Assembly: GCF_031624495.1 (NCBI RefSeq)
Contig: NZ_JAMQOP010000001.1
Coordinates: 62,001-126,000 of the forward strand
Direction: 5' to 3'
DNA from: Halogeometricum sp. S1BR25-6
Lineage (GTDB): Archaea; Halobacteriota; Halobacteria; Halobacteriales; Haloferacaceae
DNA length: 64,000 nucleotides
Below the pieces are notes generated by a model, which was given only the letters and a program-made list of their open reading frames with translations, ran no database searches and was not told the origin of the DNA. Positions 55,789-64,000 of the stretch are shown here, piece by piece. The translations under genes and the position numbers were made by a program. How positions within the stretch are numbered: the first letter of the stretch is position 1; every line of letters begins with the position of its first letter.

Positions 55789-57081
55789 CTACTCCTCCGT
55801 CGCGGACGTGTCGGCGTCTGCGTCCACCGCGCAGGTGAAGTGACGCGACCGGTTCTCGGCGACGTAGCGGTAGACTCGGCGGCCGACGCGGGCGACCGGG
55901 CCGAGGCTCATCACCCACGAGAGCGGAACGAGGACGGGGAACTGTTTCGCGAGCCGTCGAAACGCGTCGTAGCCGGCGTAGGCGTCCTCGCCGTCGAACG
56001 CGTACATCGCGTCCTCGAAGCTCACGTCCTCCCGCCCGCGGTACCGGTCGGGGACGGTGTACTGCGAGTGGAACCGAACCGCGTTCGTGAAGTCGAGCAG
56101 TTTGAACGAGTAGAGACTCCGCGCGCAGAAGTAGCAGTGCTCGTCGTACACGAGGTCGATCGTCTCGTCCTCGTCGGGGCCGAGGTATCGGAAGAGCGAG
56201 TCCCACGGGAGGAGGAGCGCGAGGAAGACGTACTGGTCGAAGAAGAACGGGCCGAGCGAGAGGGCGATGACCGTGTGCATCCCGAGCGTTCCGAGGAGGA
56301 GGGGTGTGATGGGCAACCCGACCAGCACGGCGACGAGCAATCCGAGTTCGAAAACGATGGTTCCCAGCGCGGCGCCCGTCAGGAGAAGCGGATACCGGAG
56401 CATGAACTCGCCGAGTTGCGTCGGCGGGTCCCAGTAGACCAGGGCGGACGTCGCCCACCGTCCCAGCGCGGTCGCGCTGATCCAATCCAAGGAGAGGTCG
56501 GACCCGAAGACGAGTTTCGTCCACGCGGACCCGAAGTAGAGGATTGCGATCGTCAGCAGCACTAACTGGAGGATGCGCATGCTGTGCTCGCCGGTGTTCG
56601 GCGAGCGGAGCGTCTCGTTCAGGTCGTCGATGCTCTCGGAGAGCGCGCGCCGAACGGTGTCGACGTTCAGCCGGTCGGTCTCCGCGTAGAGCCCGAAGAA
56701 AATCAGGAAGAAGCCGGCGATGAACATCGAGTTCACCCGACCGGAGTCGACGTAAGCGTTCATCACCGTCGCCAGGTGCGCCACCAACAGCGCGCTCACC
56801 AGCGCCGTGAGTCGCTGTCTGTACCCGACGAGGAACGCCAGCAGAAACACCACCAGCACGGCCTTCTCGACCGGGAGGTACTGCTGGACGACCGGCGGCT
56901 GAAAGAGCAGATACTCCCCCGCTCCGGGCATCAGGTGCCACTCGTCGATGGCGCCGAAGTCCATCGAACCGAAGTTCCAGAGGAGGTACGTCCCGAAGAT
57001 GACCCGCGCGACGCCGACGTTGATGGGCGAGTCACGCCGCGGGTTGCGGACGTAGTTCACGAACAGTTCGGGGACTCTCAT
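55789..57081 (-). CDS. HTTM/DCC-family membrane protein
   Basis: A 430-residue membrane protein with two parts. Residues 1-300 form an HTTM (horizontally transferred transmembrane) domain with about eight helices (LLWNFGSMDFGAIDEWHL, VVFLLAFLVGYRQRLTALVS, FFLIFFGLYAETDRLN, WTKLVFGSDLSLDWI). HTTM is related to vitamin K gamma-carboxylase. Residues 300-430 form a DCC (DUF393) thioredoxin-like domain with LVYDEHCYFCARSLYSF (DxxCxxC). Its start overlaps the stop of the upstream gene by ATGA, indicating coupling. Function is unknown; the DCC motif suggests redox or quinone chemistry at the membrane. Confidence 0.85.
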   Translation of the reverse strand: MRVPELFVNYVRNPRRDSPINVGVARVIFGTYLLWNFGSMDFGAIDEWHLMPGAGEYLLFQPPVVQQYLPVEKAVLVVFLLAFLVGYRQRLTALVSALLVAHLATVMNAYVDSGRVNSMFIAGFFLIFFGLYAETDRLNVDTVRRALSESIDDLNETLRSPNTGEHSMRILQLVLLTIAILYFGSAWTKLVFGSDLSLDWISATALGRWATSALVYWDPPTQLGEFMLRYPLLLTGAALGTIVFELGLLVAVLVGLPITPLLLGTLGMHTVIALSLGPFFFDQYVFLALLLPWDSLFRYLGPDEDETIDLVYDEHCYFCARSLYSFKLLDFTNAVRFHSQYTVPDRYRGREDVSFEDAMYAFDGEDAYAGYDAFRRLAKQFPVLVPLSWVMSLGPVARVGRRVYRYVAENRSRHFTCAVDADADTSATEE

Positions 57082-57764
57082 AGGCACCGCTCCTCGAAGG
57101 TGTACTCGACGTCGGACGCCGTCGCGTTCGCCGGAAGGCTGACCTCGAAGGCCAGTTCGCGCTCGGTGGAGGTTAGCTCGTAGCCCCCCTCCTCGAAGTG
57201 GAGGTGGAGTGCGTAGACTTTCAGCGTGACGAACTCACCGTATCCGTCCAGTTCGCTCTCGGTCCAGCGGTAGTCCTGTTGGTGCCGCGGGAAGTCCACC
57301 CGCTCTACGAGCGACGGAGCACCCGCTTCGATTCGCTCGCGGTACTCGTGGGACCTGTGCAACAGATACCGCCCCGCGGCCTCCGATTCCTCCCGCGAAC
57401 AGTACGCGAGCGCGCGAGCGACGTCGTCGTTCGGGCTGACGGTCGGAACGACGCGCCGGTCGAGCCGAATCTCCCGCCCTGCGGAGTCCTCGACGTAGAT
57501 GAGGTAGTTCACCTTCTCCTCGGACGGAATACCCGTGAACTTGTGGAGGTCCTCCATCGGTCGGATTTCGTACCCCGACGGCGAGAGGTTGACCAAGAGG
57601 AGACAGGCGAAAAACACCGCCAGATAGCTCGAGCGAACGTACCGGTGTCGGTAGAAGAACGCCGCCGCGAACGTGCCGAGGAAGAAGAGACCGAAGAAGA
57701 ACGGAACCACGAGGTCCTTGTACGCGATGATCGATCGGACGAGGTCGTCCAAAACTAGATACAT
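57078..57764 (-). CDS. Partner membrane/exported protein of the HTTM gene
   Basis: A 228-residue protein opening MYLVLDDLVRSIIAYKDLVV, with two membrane helices (PFFFGLFFLGTFAAAFFY and RSSYLAVFFACLLLVNLS). A long hydrophilic, probably outer domain follows (EEKVNYLIYVEDSAGREIRL, RVVPTVSPNDDVARAL, VTLKVYALHLHFEEGG). It is translated in ATGA overlap with the HTTM/DCC gene. I recognise no family for the outer domain. The fixed pair likely acts as one unit at the cell surface. Start chosen at ATG 57764. Confidence 0.78.
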   Translation of the reverse strand: MYLVLDDLVRSIIAYKDLVVPFFFGLFFLGTFAAAFFYRHRYVRSSYLAVFFACLLLVNLSPSGYEIRPMEDLHKFTGIPSEEKVNYLIYVEDSAGREIRLDRRVVPTVSPNDDVARALAYCSREESEAAGRYLLHRSHEYRERIEAGAPSLVERVDFPRHQQDYRWTESELDGYGEFVTLKVYALHLHFEEGGYELTSTERELAFEVSLPANATASDVEYTFEERCL

Positions 57765-57980
57765 GAGTCGTGATTTGTCGGAAGCGCAATAGTATTTCTG
57801 TCCGATCATCGTCTAATTAACTCCCGTCGCGAGTGAGCGGATATTCGGGACGGGGGCGACGCGGACGGTTCGACCCGTTCGGTCCCTCTCCACCTGGCGA
57901 ACGAATCGCGTTTCTCATCGACGTCGAGTACATACTACCACTTGAGAATGTATTTTAATCAAGTAAATAATGCCAAAAGA

Positions 57981-57990
57981 CATTTACATA
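57981..57990 (+). promoter_or_regulatory. TATA box for the FxLYD lipoprotein
   Basis: CATTTACATA, with the centre about 26 bases upstream of the ATG at 58013. A leaderless mRNA is expected. Confidence 0.65.
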
Positions 57991-58012
57991 CGTCAGCGAT
58001 ATTATAGCATAG

Positions 58013-58891
58013 ATGTTCAGACGAAAATTTCTCAAAGCGGCGGGCGCGTCGGGCGTAGCCGGTCTCGCCGCCGGTTGTATGGGCGGCGAGCAGAGCGAAG
58101 CGACGGAAGCGGCCGGCGGGACGACCAGCGGCGGAGAGACCGCGACGGAAACTGCGACCGAAACCGAGACGGAAACCACGGAGTCGACGGCTGACGGAAC
58201 CGAGAGCGGTCTCGGCGACGTCACCGGAGAGGTCGGAGACACCCCCGAGGGTCTCGAAGTCGCGTCGCACAACCTGTACGCGGAACAGAGCGCCGTCGGA
58301 CTTCGAGGGACCGTCGAAAACACCAGCGAGGAGGGCTACCGATACGTCCAAGCGCAGGTGACGCTTCAAGACGACCAAGGGGACGTCCTCTACGAGTTCT
58401 TCGACGAGACCGAGCAAGCGGACACGGTCACGCTTCAGGCGGGCGAATCCTGGGACTTCGACGTGCTGTTCGAGGAAGCGGACGACCTGAGCGCGGTCAC
58501 GGCCTACACGGTCGACCTCGCCGCGAGCACGGCGGGAACCGGAACCGAAACCGGATCGGGTTCGCTGGACGACATCACGGGCGAGACCGACCAGCAGGAC
58601 CCCAACCTCGAAATCACGAGCCACGAACTGACGCGCGAGGAGTCGACGACGTACGTCACCGGGACGGTCGAGAACGCCGGGGAGGAGGATATCGAGTCGG
58701 TCGAGGTGTCGGTCACGCTCTACGACGCCGAGGACCAGGAGCTGTTCGACTTCAGAAACACCGTCGAAGAGGAAGAAGACGTCCAGCGACTCGCCCCCGG
58801 CGAGTCGTGGAACTTCCGCGTGCAGTTCCCGGACATCGACATGCAACGTATCAGCCGATACGTTATCAGCGCCGACAGCGACATCGTATAA
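58013..58891 (+). CDS. FxLYD-domain lipoprotein
   Basis: A 292-residue surface lipoprotein. Signal FRRKFLKAAGASGVAGLAAGC, Tat type (RRKFLK) with lipobox AAGC; a Thr/Glu-rich linker (ETATETATETETETTEST) follows, then two FxLYD beta-sandwich domains (approx. 75-165 and 190-290; LTREESTTYVTGTVENAGEE, VSVTLYDAEDQELFDF). FxLYD proteins in halophiles are abundant cell-surface proteins without known enzymatic role. Near neighbours give no clue. Confidence 0.85.
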   Translation: MFRRKFLKAAGASGVAGLAAGCMGGEQSEATEAAGGTTSGGETATETATETETETTESTADGTESGLGDVTGEVGDTPEGLEVASHNLYAEQSAVGLRGTVENTSEEGYRYVQAQVTLQDDQGDVLYEFFDETEQADTVTLQAGESWDFDVLFEEADDLSAVTAYTVDLAASTAGTGTETGSGSLDDITGETDQQDPNLEITSHELTREESTTYVTGTVENAGEEDIESVEVSVTLYDAEDQELFDFRNTVEEEEDVQRLAPGESWNFRVQFPDIDMQRISRYVISADSDIV

Positions 58892-58996
58892 CGCCTCGTT
58901 CGAGAGGCGAGTGAGAGAACGGCGTCCCGTCGGCGACTGACCGCTCGTCCGGCCGCGCGACGTCGCGAGGGCGGACGGCCGAGAGTGTGACCGGGT

Positions 58997-60343
58997 TCAG
59001 TCCGCGTGTTCGGCCTGTCCGCCGCCGCCGACGGCGTCGCGAGCGTTCGAGAGCGTGCGACCGAGGAGTTCGTGGAGGCTCTCGCGCCGCTTGAAGAAGA
59101 GCGCGAACCCGAGAACGAGGTAGACGGCGGTGTAGGCGTAGAGAATCATCATGCTGAGTTCCGTCGCGGCCGGTTCCGGGACGGTCTGGATGACGTAGAA
59201 CTCCGCGAGCACCTGCGTGACGAACAGGGCGAGAAGCGTCACCGCCTCTCGCGTGCTTATCTCGAAGTTGGTCAGGATGGCGATGGCGAAGAGGCTCTGG
59301 GCGGCGGTGATCCAGATTTCGGCGGCCTGCTTCGAGTCGAACGGCAGCGTCCCGACCGCGCCCGCGGAGATGGAGTAGACGACGGCGAGCGTCCCGATGA
59401 GCAGCGTCCACTGGTTCAGTTTCGAGGAGATCAAGGCGTTGAATCCCGCCGTCGAGCGCGCTTTGTTCACGAGATAGGCGACGACGATGAGTTCGGGGCT
59501 CTCAGAAGCCAGCGGCGCCAGCCACTGGATCATGAAGAACTCGGGGATGCCGTACTGGAGGCCGAGCGTCTCCAACCCCTCGGCGAACGGATGGACCGCG
59601 GTGAAGATGATGGCGCCGGAGAAGGCGAATCCGATGAGGACGGCTGCGATTCGCACGCCCTTCGATTTCGCCTGGAAGTACGCCGGGACGCCGACGTTCT
59701 CCTCGTGTTCGTCGACGCCGCCGCGGATGATGACGAAGAGGTAGAGCACGTAGAGACCGACGAGAAACAGCGTGTCGACGGGACCGATACCGCCGCTGAG
59801 GGGGACGAAGAAGGCGAACGCCGTGGCCGCGAGGAGGAACGTTATCTCGGTGGCGATGCCGCGGTCGAGGCTGACCACGTCCGCGAGGAAGCCCGAACGG
59901 TGTTCGACCGCCGGGTCGGAACCGCTCTTCGCGCGGAAGACGGTGAACAGAGCGATGCCGGACCAGCCGAGACCGATGAGGATGCGGTTGGCGCCGGTCA
60001 TGTTCGCGACGGCGAGGTTACCCGCCTGGGCGGACCCGGCGCCGGCCTGCCAGGCGTAGAGGGCGTCGACGGCGTACTCGGGGGCGACGGCGAGGACGGC
60101 CAGCACGGCGATGGCGAACGCCTGCGGAACGTCCTTCTCGGCGGTCTCCGCGGCCCACGCGAGGAGGAACGACGCTCCCAGGATAGCGAGTCCGGCGATG
60201 ACGACGGCCGTCGCGGGCGCGATGTTCTCGCCGGGGTGGACGGTGCCGTACCCCCCGTACGAGAAGAACAGTCCGATCCAGGGAACCGTCAACAACAGCG
60301 TAAGGACGACGGCGACGAGCGGGTGACGAAGCCTGTCAAGCAT
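58997..60343 (-). CDS. CaCA-family sodium/calcium antiporter
   Basis: A 448-residue membrane protein, about 12 helices. The two alpha repeats of the family are seen as NLAVANMTGANRILIGLGW with PEYAVDALYAW, and IQWLAPLASESPELIVVAYL with NALISSKLNQWTLLIG. The acidic PE residues of each repeat are in place. Exchanges Ca2+ or another divalent cation against Na+ or H+. The cation is not proven. Start at ATG 60343 gives LDRLRHPLVAVVLTLLLTV, the first helix. The much longer frame upstream is a shadow. Confidence 0.88.
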   Translation of the reverse strand: MLDRLRHPLVAVVLTLLLTVPWIGLFFSYGGYGTVHPGENIAPATAVVIAGLAILGASFLLAWAAETAEKDVPQAFAIAVLAVLAVAPEYAVDALYAWQAGAGSAQAGNLAVANMTGANRILIGLGWSGIALFTVFRAKSGSDPAVEHRSGFLADVVSLDRGIATEITFLLAATAFAFFVPLSGGIGPVDTLFLVGLYVLYLFVIIRGGVDEHEENVGVPAYFQAKSKGVRIAAVLIGFAFSGAIIFTAVHPFAEGLETLGLQYGIPEFFMIQWLAPLASESPELIVVAYLVNKARSTAGFNALISSKLNQWTLLIGTLAVVYSISAGAVGTLPFDSKQAAEIWITAAQSLFAIAILTNFEISTREAVTLLALFVTQVLAEFYVIQTVPEPAATELSMMILYAYTAVYLVLGFALFFKRRESLHELLGRTLSNARDAVGGGGQAEHAD

Positions 60344-60594
60344 TAGTTGGTAGTCGTAGAACAGGCACCTACCTCTTTTGTCTGTCGGCTTCCTATCGCG
60401 CGGTTCTCCCGGCTGTTTTCCACTCTCTGCGGTCGGTTGGGCGGGACGCGCGATACGCGTCCGTGTGGCTGAGTAGCAGGGACACAGAGCGAAGAAGTCT
60501 CCCCGACGCGCGTTCGAGATGAGGCGGCGCATCGAACAGGAATCGACGGCCCACCCGACCACAGGGTTATCCCTCTCATCCGCCTGTGGACGGT

Positions 60595-60948
60595 ATGGCA
60601 GACACCAAGAAAGGGCGAGAGAAGCAGGCCCGCGACGCGGAGACCCGCCAGCAGGAGCGAGACGTCGCCGAATCCCGCGAGCGCGCCGACGAACCCGAAC
60701 CGCCGCGCTCCGAGGAGGACGTCGAGGGGGCGGACGACGACGTCCCCACGTGTCACCGCCGCGGGTGCGAGGAACCGGCGGCGTTCGTCGTCCTCGAACG
60801 CTATCAGGAGGACACCGGGTACGGGGCCGTCGAAGCCGAAGCGTACCTCTGCCGGGAACACACCGAAGAAGAGAGTCCGGTGAACCTCGAGGGCGCCTAC
60901 GACGAGTACGTGTTCCGCGTCGAACCCCTCTCCTCCCGGTCGGTCTGA
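60595..60948 (+). CDS. Small zinc-binding haloarchaeal protein
   Basis: A 117-residue protein. N-terminal half is charged and disordered (DTKKGREKQARDAETRQQER); the C-terminal half has a zinc-site pattern TCHRRGCEEPAAFVVLERY with LCREHTEEE (C, C, C, H). Start ATG 60595 (MADTKKGREKQ); an upstream GTG or ATG three codons earlier is possible. Function unknown. It is a single-gene unit in front of purO. Confidence 0.75.
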   Translation: MADTKKGREKQARDAETRQQERDVAESRERADEPEPPRSEEDVEGADDDVPTCHRRGCEEPAAFVVLERYQEDTGYGAVEAEAYLCREHTEEESPVNLEGAYDEYVFRVEPLSSRSV

Positions 60949-61038
60949 GCGGGGCGCGGCGACCCGGTCGTCCGTTCTCGGGCGGAAGAACGTGCACAAA
61001 TCACCATCTATTTAGCTCCCGTCTATGCACTCTCGTGT

Positions 61039-61617
61039 ATGTACGTCGGACGGTTCATCGTCGTCGGTCCCGACTTCGGAGCGTATCGCGTCTCCTCCCG
61101 GTCGTTTCCCAACCGCCGGGTCGTCGAACGCGACGGCACTCTGACCGTCGCACCGACGCCGGACGCCCCCGAGAGCGACAACCCCTACATCTCCTACAAC
61201 TGCGTCCGCGAGGGCGGTGACGGCGTCGTCGTCGGCAACGGGTCGCACGTCGACCCCATCGCGGAGAAACTCGACATCGGCTACCCGGCCCGCGACGCCC
61301 TCGCAGCGTCGCTGCTGGCACTCGACTACGAGAAGGACGACTACGACACGCCGCGAATCGCGGGCGTTGTCGGGGAGCAATCGTACGTCGGTATCGTCCG
61401 AAAGGACGCCCTCCTCGTCCGCCCCGTCGAGGAGGACCCGCTTCTCGTCGCCACCTACGAGGAGGACGACCCCGCGCCGGTCACCTTCGACGGAAGCGGG
61501 TCGCCCGCCGACATCGCAGAACGGGCCTACGGGATGGCGTACGAACACGCCGTCTGCGCCGCGGGCGTCACCTACGACGACGGAGCGGTGGACATCGGCT
61601 TCCACAACGGCGAGTGA
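61039..61617 (+). CDS. purO: Archaeal IMP cyclohydrolase
   Basis: A 192-residue archaeal enzyme for the last step of purine synthesis (FAICAR to IMP), replacing the C-terminal part of bacterial PurH. Diagnostic: [49 protein letters not shown], and [18 protein letters not shown]. Length and all core motifs are as in family members. Its TATA-like sequence (CTATTTAG near 61008-61015) lies about 28 bases upstream, giving a leaderless transcript. No purine genes adjoin it. Confidence 0.95.
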   Translation: MYVGRFIVVGPDFGAYRVSSRSFPNRRVVERDGTLTVAPTPDAPESDNPYISYNCVREGGDGVVVGNGSHVDPIAEKLDIGYPARDALAASLLALDYEKDDYDTPRIAGVVGEQSYVGIVRKDALLVRPVEEDPLLVATYEEDDPAPVTFDGSGSPADIAERAYGMAYEHAVCAAGVTYDDGAVDIGFHNGE

Positions 61618-61651
61618 GCGACGGGTGAGTCGCCGCGGTCGCCGGCGCCGG

Positions 61652-62878
61652 TCACCCTGACGGCGACGCGGACGGCGATTTCGGGAGTCGGAGCGTGAGG
61701 AGGACGACGACGGCGAGCACCGCGGCCAGGAGAACGTATCCCTCGTCGAAGTAGCCGCGGTCGGCCAGTCCGCCGAACAGCACCGGTCCCGCCGCGCCGA
61801 GCGTCGCCACCGTCGTCCTGACGACGCCGAGGCCGGTGCCGCGGACCTCCTCGGAGAAGGCGTCCGAGAGGAACGACTGCGTGACGGCGCCCGACCCGAG
61901 CATCGTGCTCACGACGGCGGTGAGGGCGGCGAGCGGCCAGAACCCCTCGACGACCGGCAGCAGCGCCAGCCCCGCGACCGGTCCGACGAGGACGGCGACG
62001 AGCGTCTTCCGCATCCCGATGCGGTCGTACGCCGCACCCGCGACCGGTTTGACGACGACGCCGAACGCGAAGAACGCGCTGAACAGCGTGCCCGCGGCGG
62101 CGGAGGACAGCCCCTTCTGCTCGACGAGGTAGGTGGGATACAGCCCCGTGAACGACTGCCAGATGAGGATGTAGAGGAAGAGGATGAACGAGACGAACCC
62201 GAGATTCGAGTCTCGAAGCTCGGCGAGCACGTCGCGCAGGCTCTCGGTCGGGAGCGGGTCCGCGGACGCGGCGTCATCGTCGGCGCCGGCCGGGAGCGTC
62301 ACCCGGACGACGAGTCCGGCCACGAGGAGCAGAGGAACGACGAACAGCAGACCCGCCTGCCAGGCGATAGCCGCCGCGAGCACCCCCGCGACGGGCGGGA
62401 GGACCGTCTGTCCGAGGTCGCCCGTCGCCATCGTCACGCCGAGGGCGCTCCCGATGCGGTCCGGATATATCTCCGAGAGCATCGTGATGCGCGCGATGGG
62501 GTACAGCGACTGGCCGAGTCCGACCAGGGCCGTCGCGGCGAACAGGACGAACGCCGTCGGGGCGACGGCGACGAGGACTAAGGCCGCCGCGACGACGACG
62601 GTGCCGACGCTCATCACCGACCGCTCGCTGTAGCGGTCGGCGAGGAGGCCGCCCGGAAGTTGCCCGACGGCCGACCCGAGCCACAGAACCGTCACGAGGA
62701 GGCCGGCGACGGTGAGGCTGATGTCGAAGGCGTCCCGCAGGTACGGCAGTAGAACGGGATAGATCATGCGCGCGCCGAGCAGCGTTCCCCACCCGCCCGC
62801 GATGACGACGAGCGACGTCCCCCGGCCGCCGCCCCACAGCGCTCTGACTTCGCGCAGGACGGACTGGAGGACGCTCAT
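61652..62878 (-). CDS. MFS transporter
   Basis: A 408-residue carrier with 12 predicted helices: SLVVIAGGWGTLLGARMIYP at the first, ...VGQLPGGLLADRYSERSVMS as the MFS loop 2-3 motif (GxLADRxxxR), and AAYDRIGMRKTLVAVL as the equivalent loop 8-9. The central loop (VTLPAGADDDAASADPLPTE) is acidic. It is probably an uptake or efflux carrier of organic molecules; substrate unknown. Convergent with purO, 34 bases apart. Confidence 0.88.
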   Translation of the reverse strand: MSVLQSVLREVRALWGGGRGTSLVVIAGGWGTLLGARMIYPVLLPYLRDAFDISLTVAGLLVTVLWLGSAVGQLPGGLLADRYSERSVMSVGTVVVAAALVLVAVAPTAFVLFAATALVGLGQSLYPIARITMLSEIYPDRIGSALGVTMATGDLGQTVLPPVAGVLAAAIAWQAGLLFVVPLLLVAGLVVRVTLPAGADDDAASADPLPTESLRDVLAELRDSNLGFVSFILFLYILIWQSFTGLYPTYLVEQKGLSSAAAGTLFSAFFAFGVVVKPVAGAAYDRIGMRKTLVAVLVGPVAGLALLPVVEGFWPLAALTAVVSTMLGSGAVTQSFLSDAFSEEVRGTGLGVVRTTVATLGAAGPVLFGGLADRGYFDEGYVLLAAVLAVVVLLTLRLPKSPSASPSG

Positions 62879-63034
62879 TGGTGTCGGTGAGAGTTCCCGC
62901 GAGCGGCGGATAAGCGTTCACGTACCCGTCCTCGCTCACCGCCTGTAGGCGCGACCCGTGCGGGAGTAGGAACGGCGGGGGTAGCAATGCGAGTCCGCGG
63001 GTCGTTTTTCAGGCTTCCTCCCGTAGGTCGGCGT

Positions 63035-63694
63035 ATGCGAGTCGCCGTCATCTCGGACGTGCACGGGAACCGGGTCGCACTCGACGCCGTCCTCTCGGAT
63101 ATGCCCGAGGTGAACGGAATCGTCTGCGCCGGCGACGTGGTGGGTTACAACCCCTGGCCCGCCGAGTGCGTCGCCGAACTCCGCGACCGGGACGTGCCGA
63201 CGGTGATGGGCAACCACGACAGGGCCGTCGCCTCCGGGACGGCGTTCCGGTTCAACGGGATGGCCGCCGCGGGCGTCGAGTACACCCGGAATGTGCTCGA
63301 CGACGACGCGATGCGGTGGCTCTCGGAGTTACCCGACGAGCGGACCGAGTTTGACGGACGCATCAAACTCGTCCACGACCACCCGTGGGAACGGGACAAG
63401 TACACCTACCCCGAGGAGTTCGACGCCGACTTCATCGAGGAGGAGGACGTCCTCGTCCTCGGGCACACCCACGTGCAGGACCACCGCGTGTTCGAGGAGG
63501 GCATCGTGATGAATCCGGGGAGCGTCGGGCAACCCCGCGACGGCGACCACCGCGCGGCGTACGCGCTACTGGATTTAGAGGACCTGACAGTCAAGGAACG
63601 CCGCGTCGACTACGACATCGAGGCGGTCGTCGAGGCGGTGAACGAGGCTGGGTTGCCCGAACGCATCGGGACGCGACTGTACGACGGACGGTAG
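63035..63694 (+). CDS. Metallophosphoesterase (YfcE/MJ0936-like)
   Basis: A 219-residue binuclear-metal phosphoesterase: VAVISDVHGN (DxH), VCAGDVVGYNPWP (GDxxGY), VMGNHDRAVASG (GNHD), KLVHDHPWERDKY and VLGHTHVQDHRVF (GHTH), VMNPGSVGQPRD. These are complete calcineurin-like metal sites. Similar to the archaeal phosphodiesterase MJ0936; substrate unknown. Start ATG 63035 (MRVAVISDVHGN); the longer frame upstream is not conserved. Confidence 0.92.
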   Translation: MRVAVISDVHGNRVALDAVLSDMPEVNGIVCAGDVVGYNPWPAECVAELRDRDVPTVMGNHDRAVASGTAFRFNGMAAAGVEYTRNVLDDDAMRWLSELPDERTEFDGRIKLVHDHPWERDKYTYPEEFDADFIEEEDVLVLGHTHVQDHRVFEEGIVMNPGSVGQPRDGDHRAAYALLDLEDLTVKERRVDYDIEAVVEAVNEAGLPERIGTRLYDGR

Positions 63695-63798
63695 TCGGCC
63701 GGTAGCCGACGCCGCGCGGCCGACAGGGATTACCCCATCGGCGTTAACGTGGTCTCAGCGGCGTTCGCGCGACGCCGCGCCGAACGCCGGAAGACATC

Positions 63799-64000
63799 AT
63801 GTCTCTATCACTCGTCTCGGTCGTAGCCGCCGGACTCGCCCTCCCCGGGTTCGGGGACGGCGTCGTCGCCGAAGCGGTTCGGGCGGCGAGCGGGTGGGGC
63901 GGACTGCTCCTCATCTTCGTCTACTCGGTGCTCATCGCCGTCGTCCTGCCGCTTCCGGGCGAGGCGGTGTTGGTTCCGGCGGTGGAGGGAACGCTGAAAC
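63799..64000 (+). CDS. Start of a membrane protein (right edge)
   Basis: The gene runs off the window after 67 residues. It opens MSLSLVSVVAAGLALPGFGD and contains the hydrophobic helix LLLIFVYSVLIAVVLPLPGE, with VLVPAVEGTLK at the edge. The LPLPGE turn recalls DedA/VTT-type or small multidrug-export-like membrane proteins. With so little sequence the family is tentative. Confidence 0.65.
   Translation, partial: MSLSLVSVVAAGLALPGFGDGVVAEAVRAASGWGGLLLIFVYSVLIAVVLPLPGEAVLVPAVEGTLK

Overview
The window is high-GC DNA from a halophilic archaeon (class Halobacteria). Nearly every protein is acidic (rich in Asp and Glu). Promoters are archaeal TATA boxes, often 25-30 bases before the start codon with almost no leader. 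Several families are haloarchaeal hallmarks: bacterio-opsin-activator-type HTH regulators, a HalOD1 protein, the long-N-terminus 2Fe-2S ferredoxin, archaeal PurO, PibD, Hef, Hel308 and the KEOPS subunit Cgi121. A bacterial-type NAD-dependent DNA ligase is also present, as known from other haloarchaea. A relative of Haloferax or Halogeometricum is a reasonable guess; the sequence alone does not settle the genus.

Layout. 0-10 kb: the end of a large acidic protein, then hisB, hisA and hisI, all on the minus strand but separated by a divergent pair of TrmB-like regulators, a Bat-type HTH protein, a glmM-like phosphomutase and a coiled-coil protein; the prepilin peptidase pibD follows. 10-15 kb: a cluster of tiny haloarchaeal proteins beside a 973-residue multi-sensor Bat regulator. 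15-21.5 kb: 2Fe-2S ferredoxin, a Pit phosphate transporter, and a methionine/cysteine locus (two O-acetylhomoserine sulfhydrylases, metX and two paralogous membrane proteins). 21.6-32 kb: a HEAT-repeat protein, a class V aminotransferase, ligA, a DUF7344-like regulator next to a DICT sensor, and an ABC exporter pair. 32-45 kb: genome maintenance (uvrC, hef, hel308-cgi121) with mdh, a CPBP protease, a 3Fe-4S-type ferredoxin and small proteins.

45-55.5 kb looks different. Genes sit far apart, and the spacers are richer in A+T and poorly coding. They separate a mannonate dehydratase family protein, two PQQ-propeller lipoproteins, an aldo/keto reductase, tRNA-Gln(CTG), a Mn-dependent pyrophosphatase, an SDR and a zinc alcohol dehydrogenase. 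This is the most plausible accessory stretch. 55.5-64 kb returns to dense coding: an HTTM/DCC membrane pair, an FxLYD lipoprotein, a cation antiporter, purO, an MFS carrier, a phosphoesterase and the start of a membrane protein.

I found no CRISPR array, rRNA, complete insertion sequence, prophage or recognisable defence island. The strongest leads for unexplained biology are the HTTM/DCC two-gene membrane unit, the small-protein/HalOD1/Bat cluster, the duplicated membrane proteins woven into the met locus, and the GTGA-coupled hel308-cgi121 pair.
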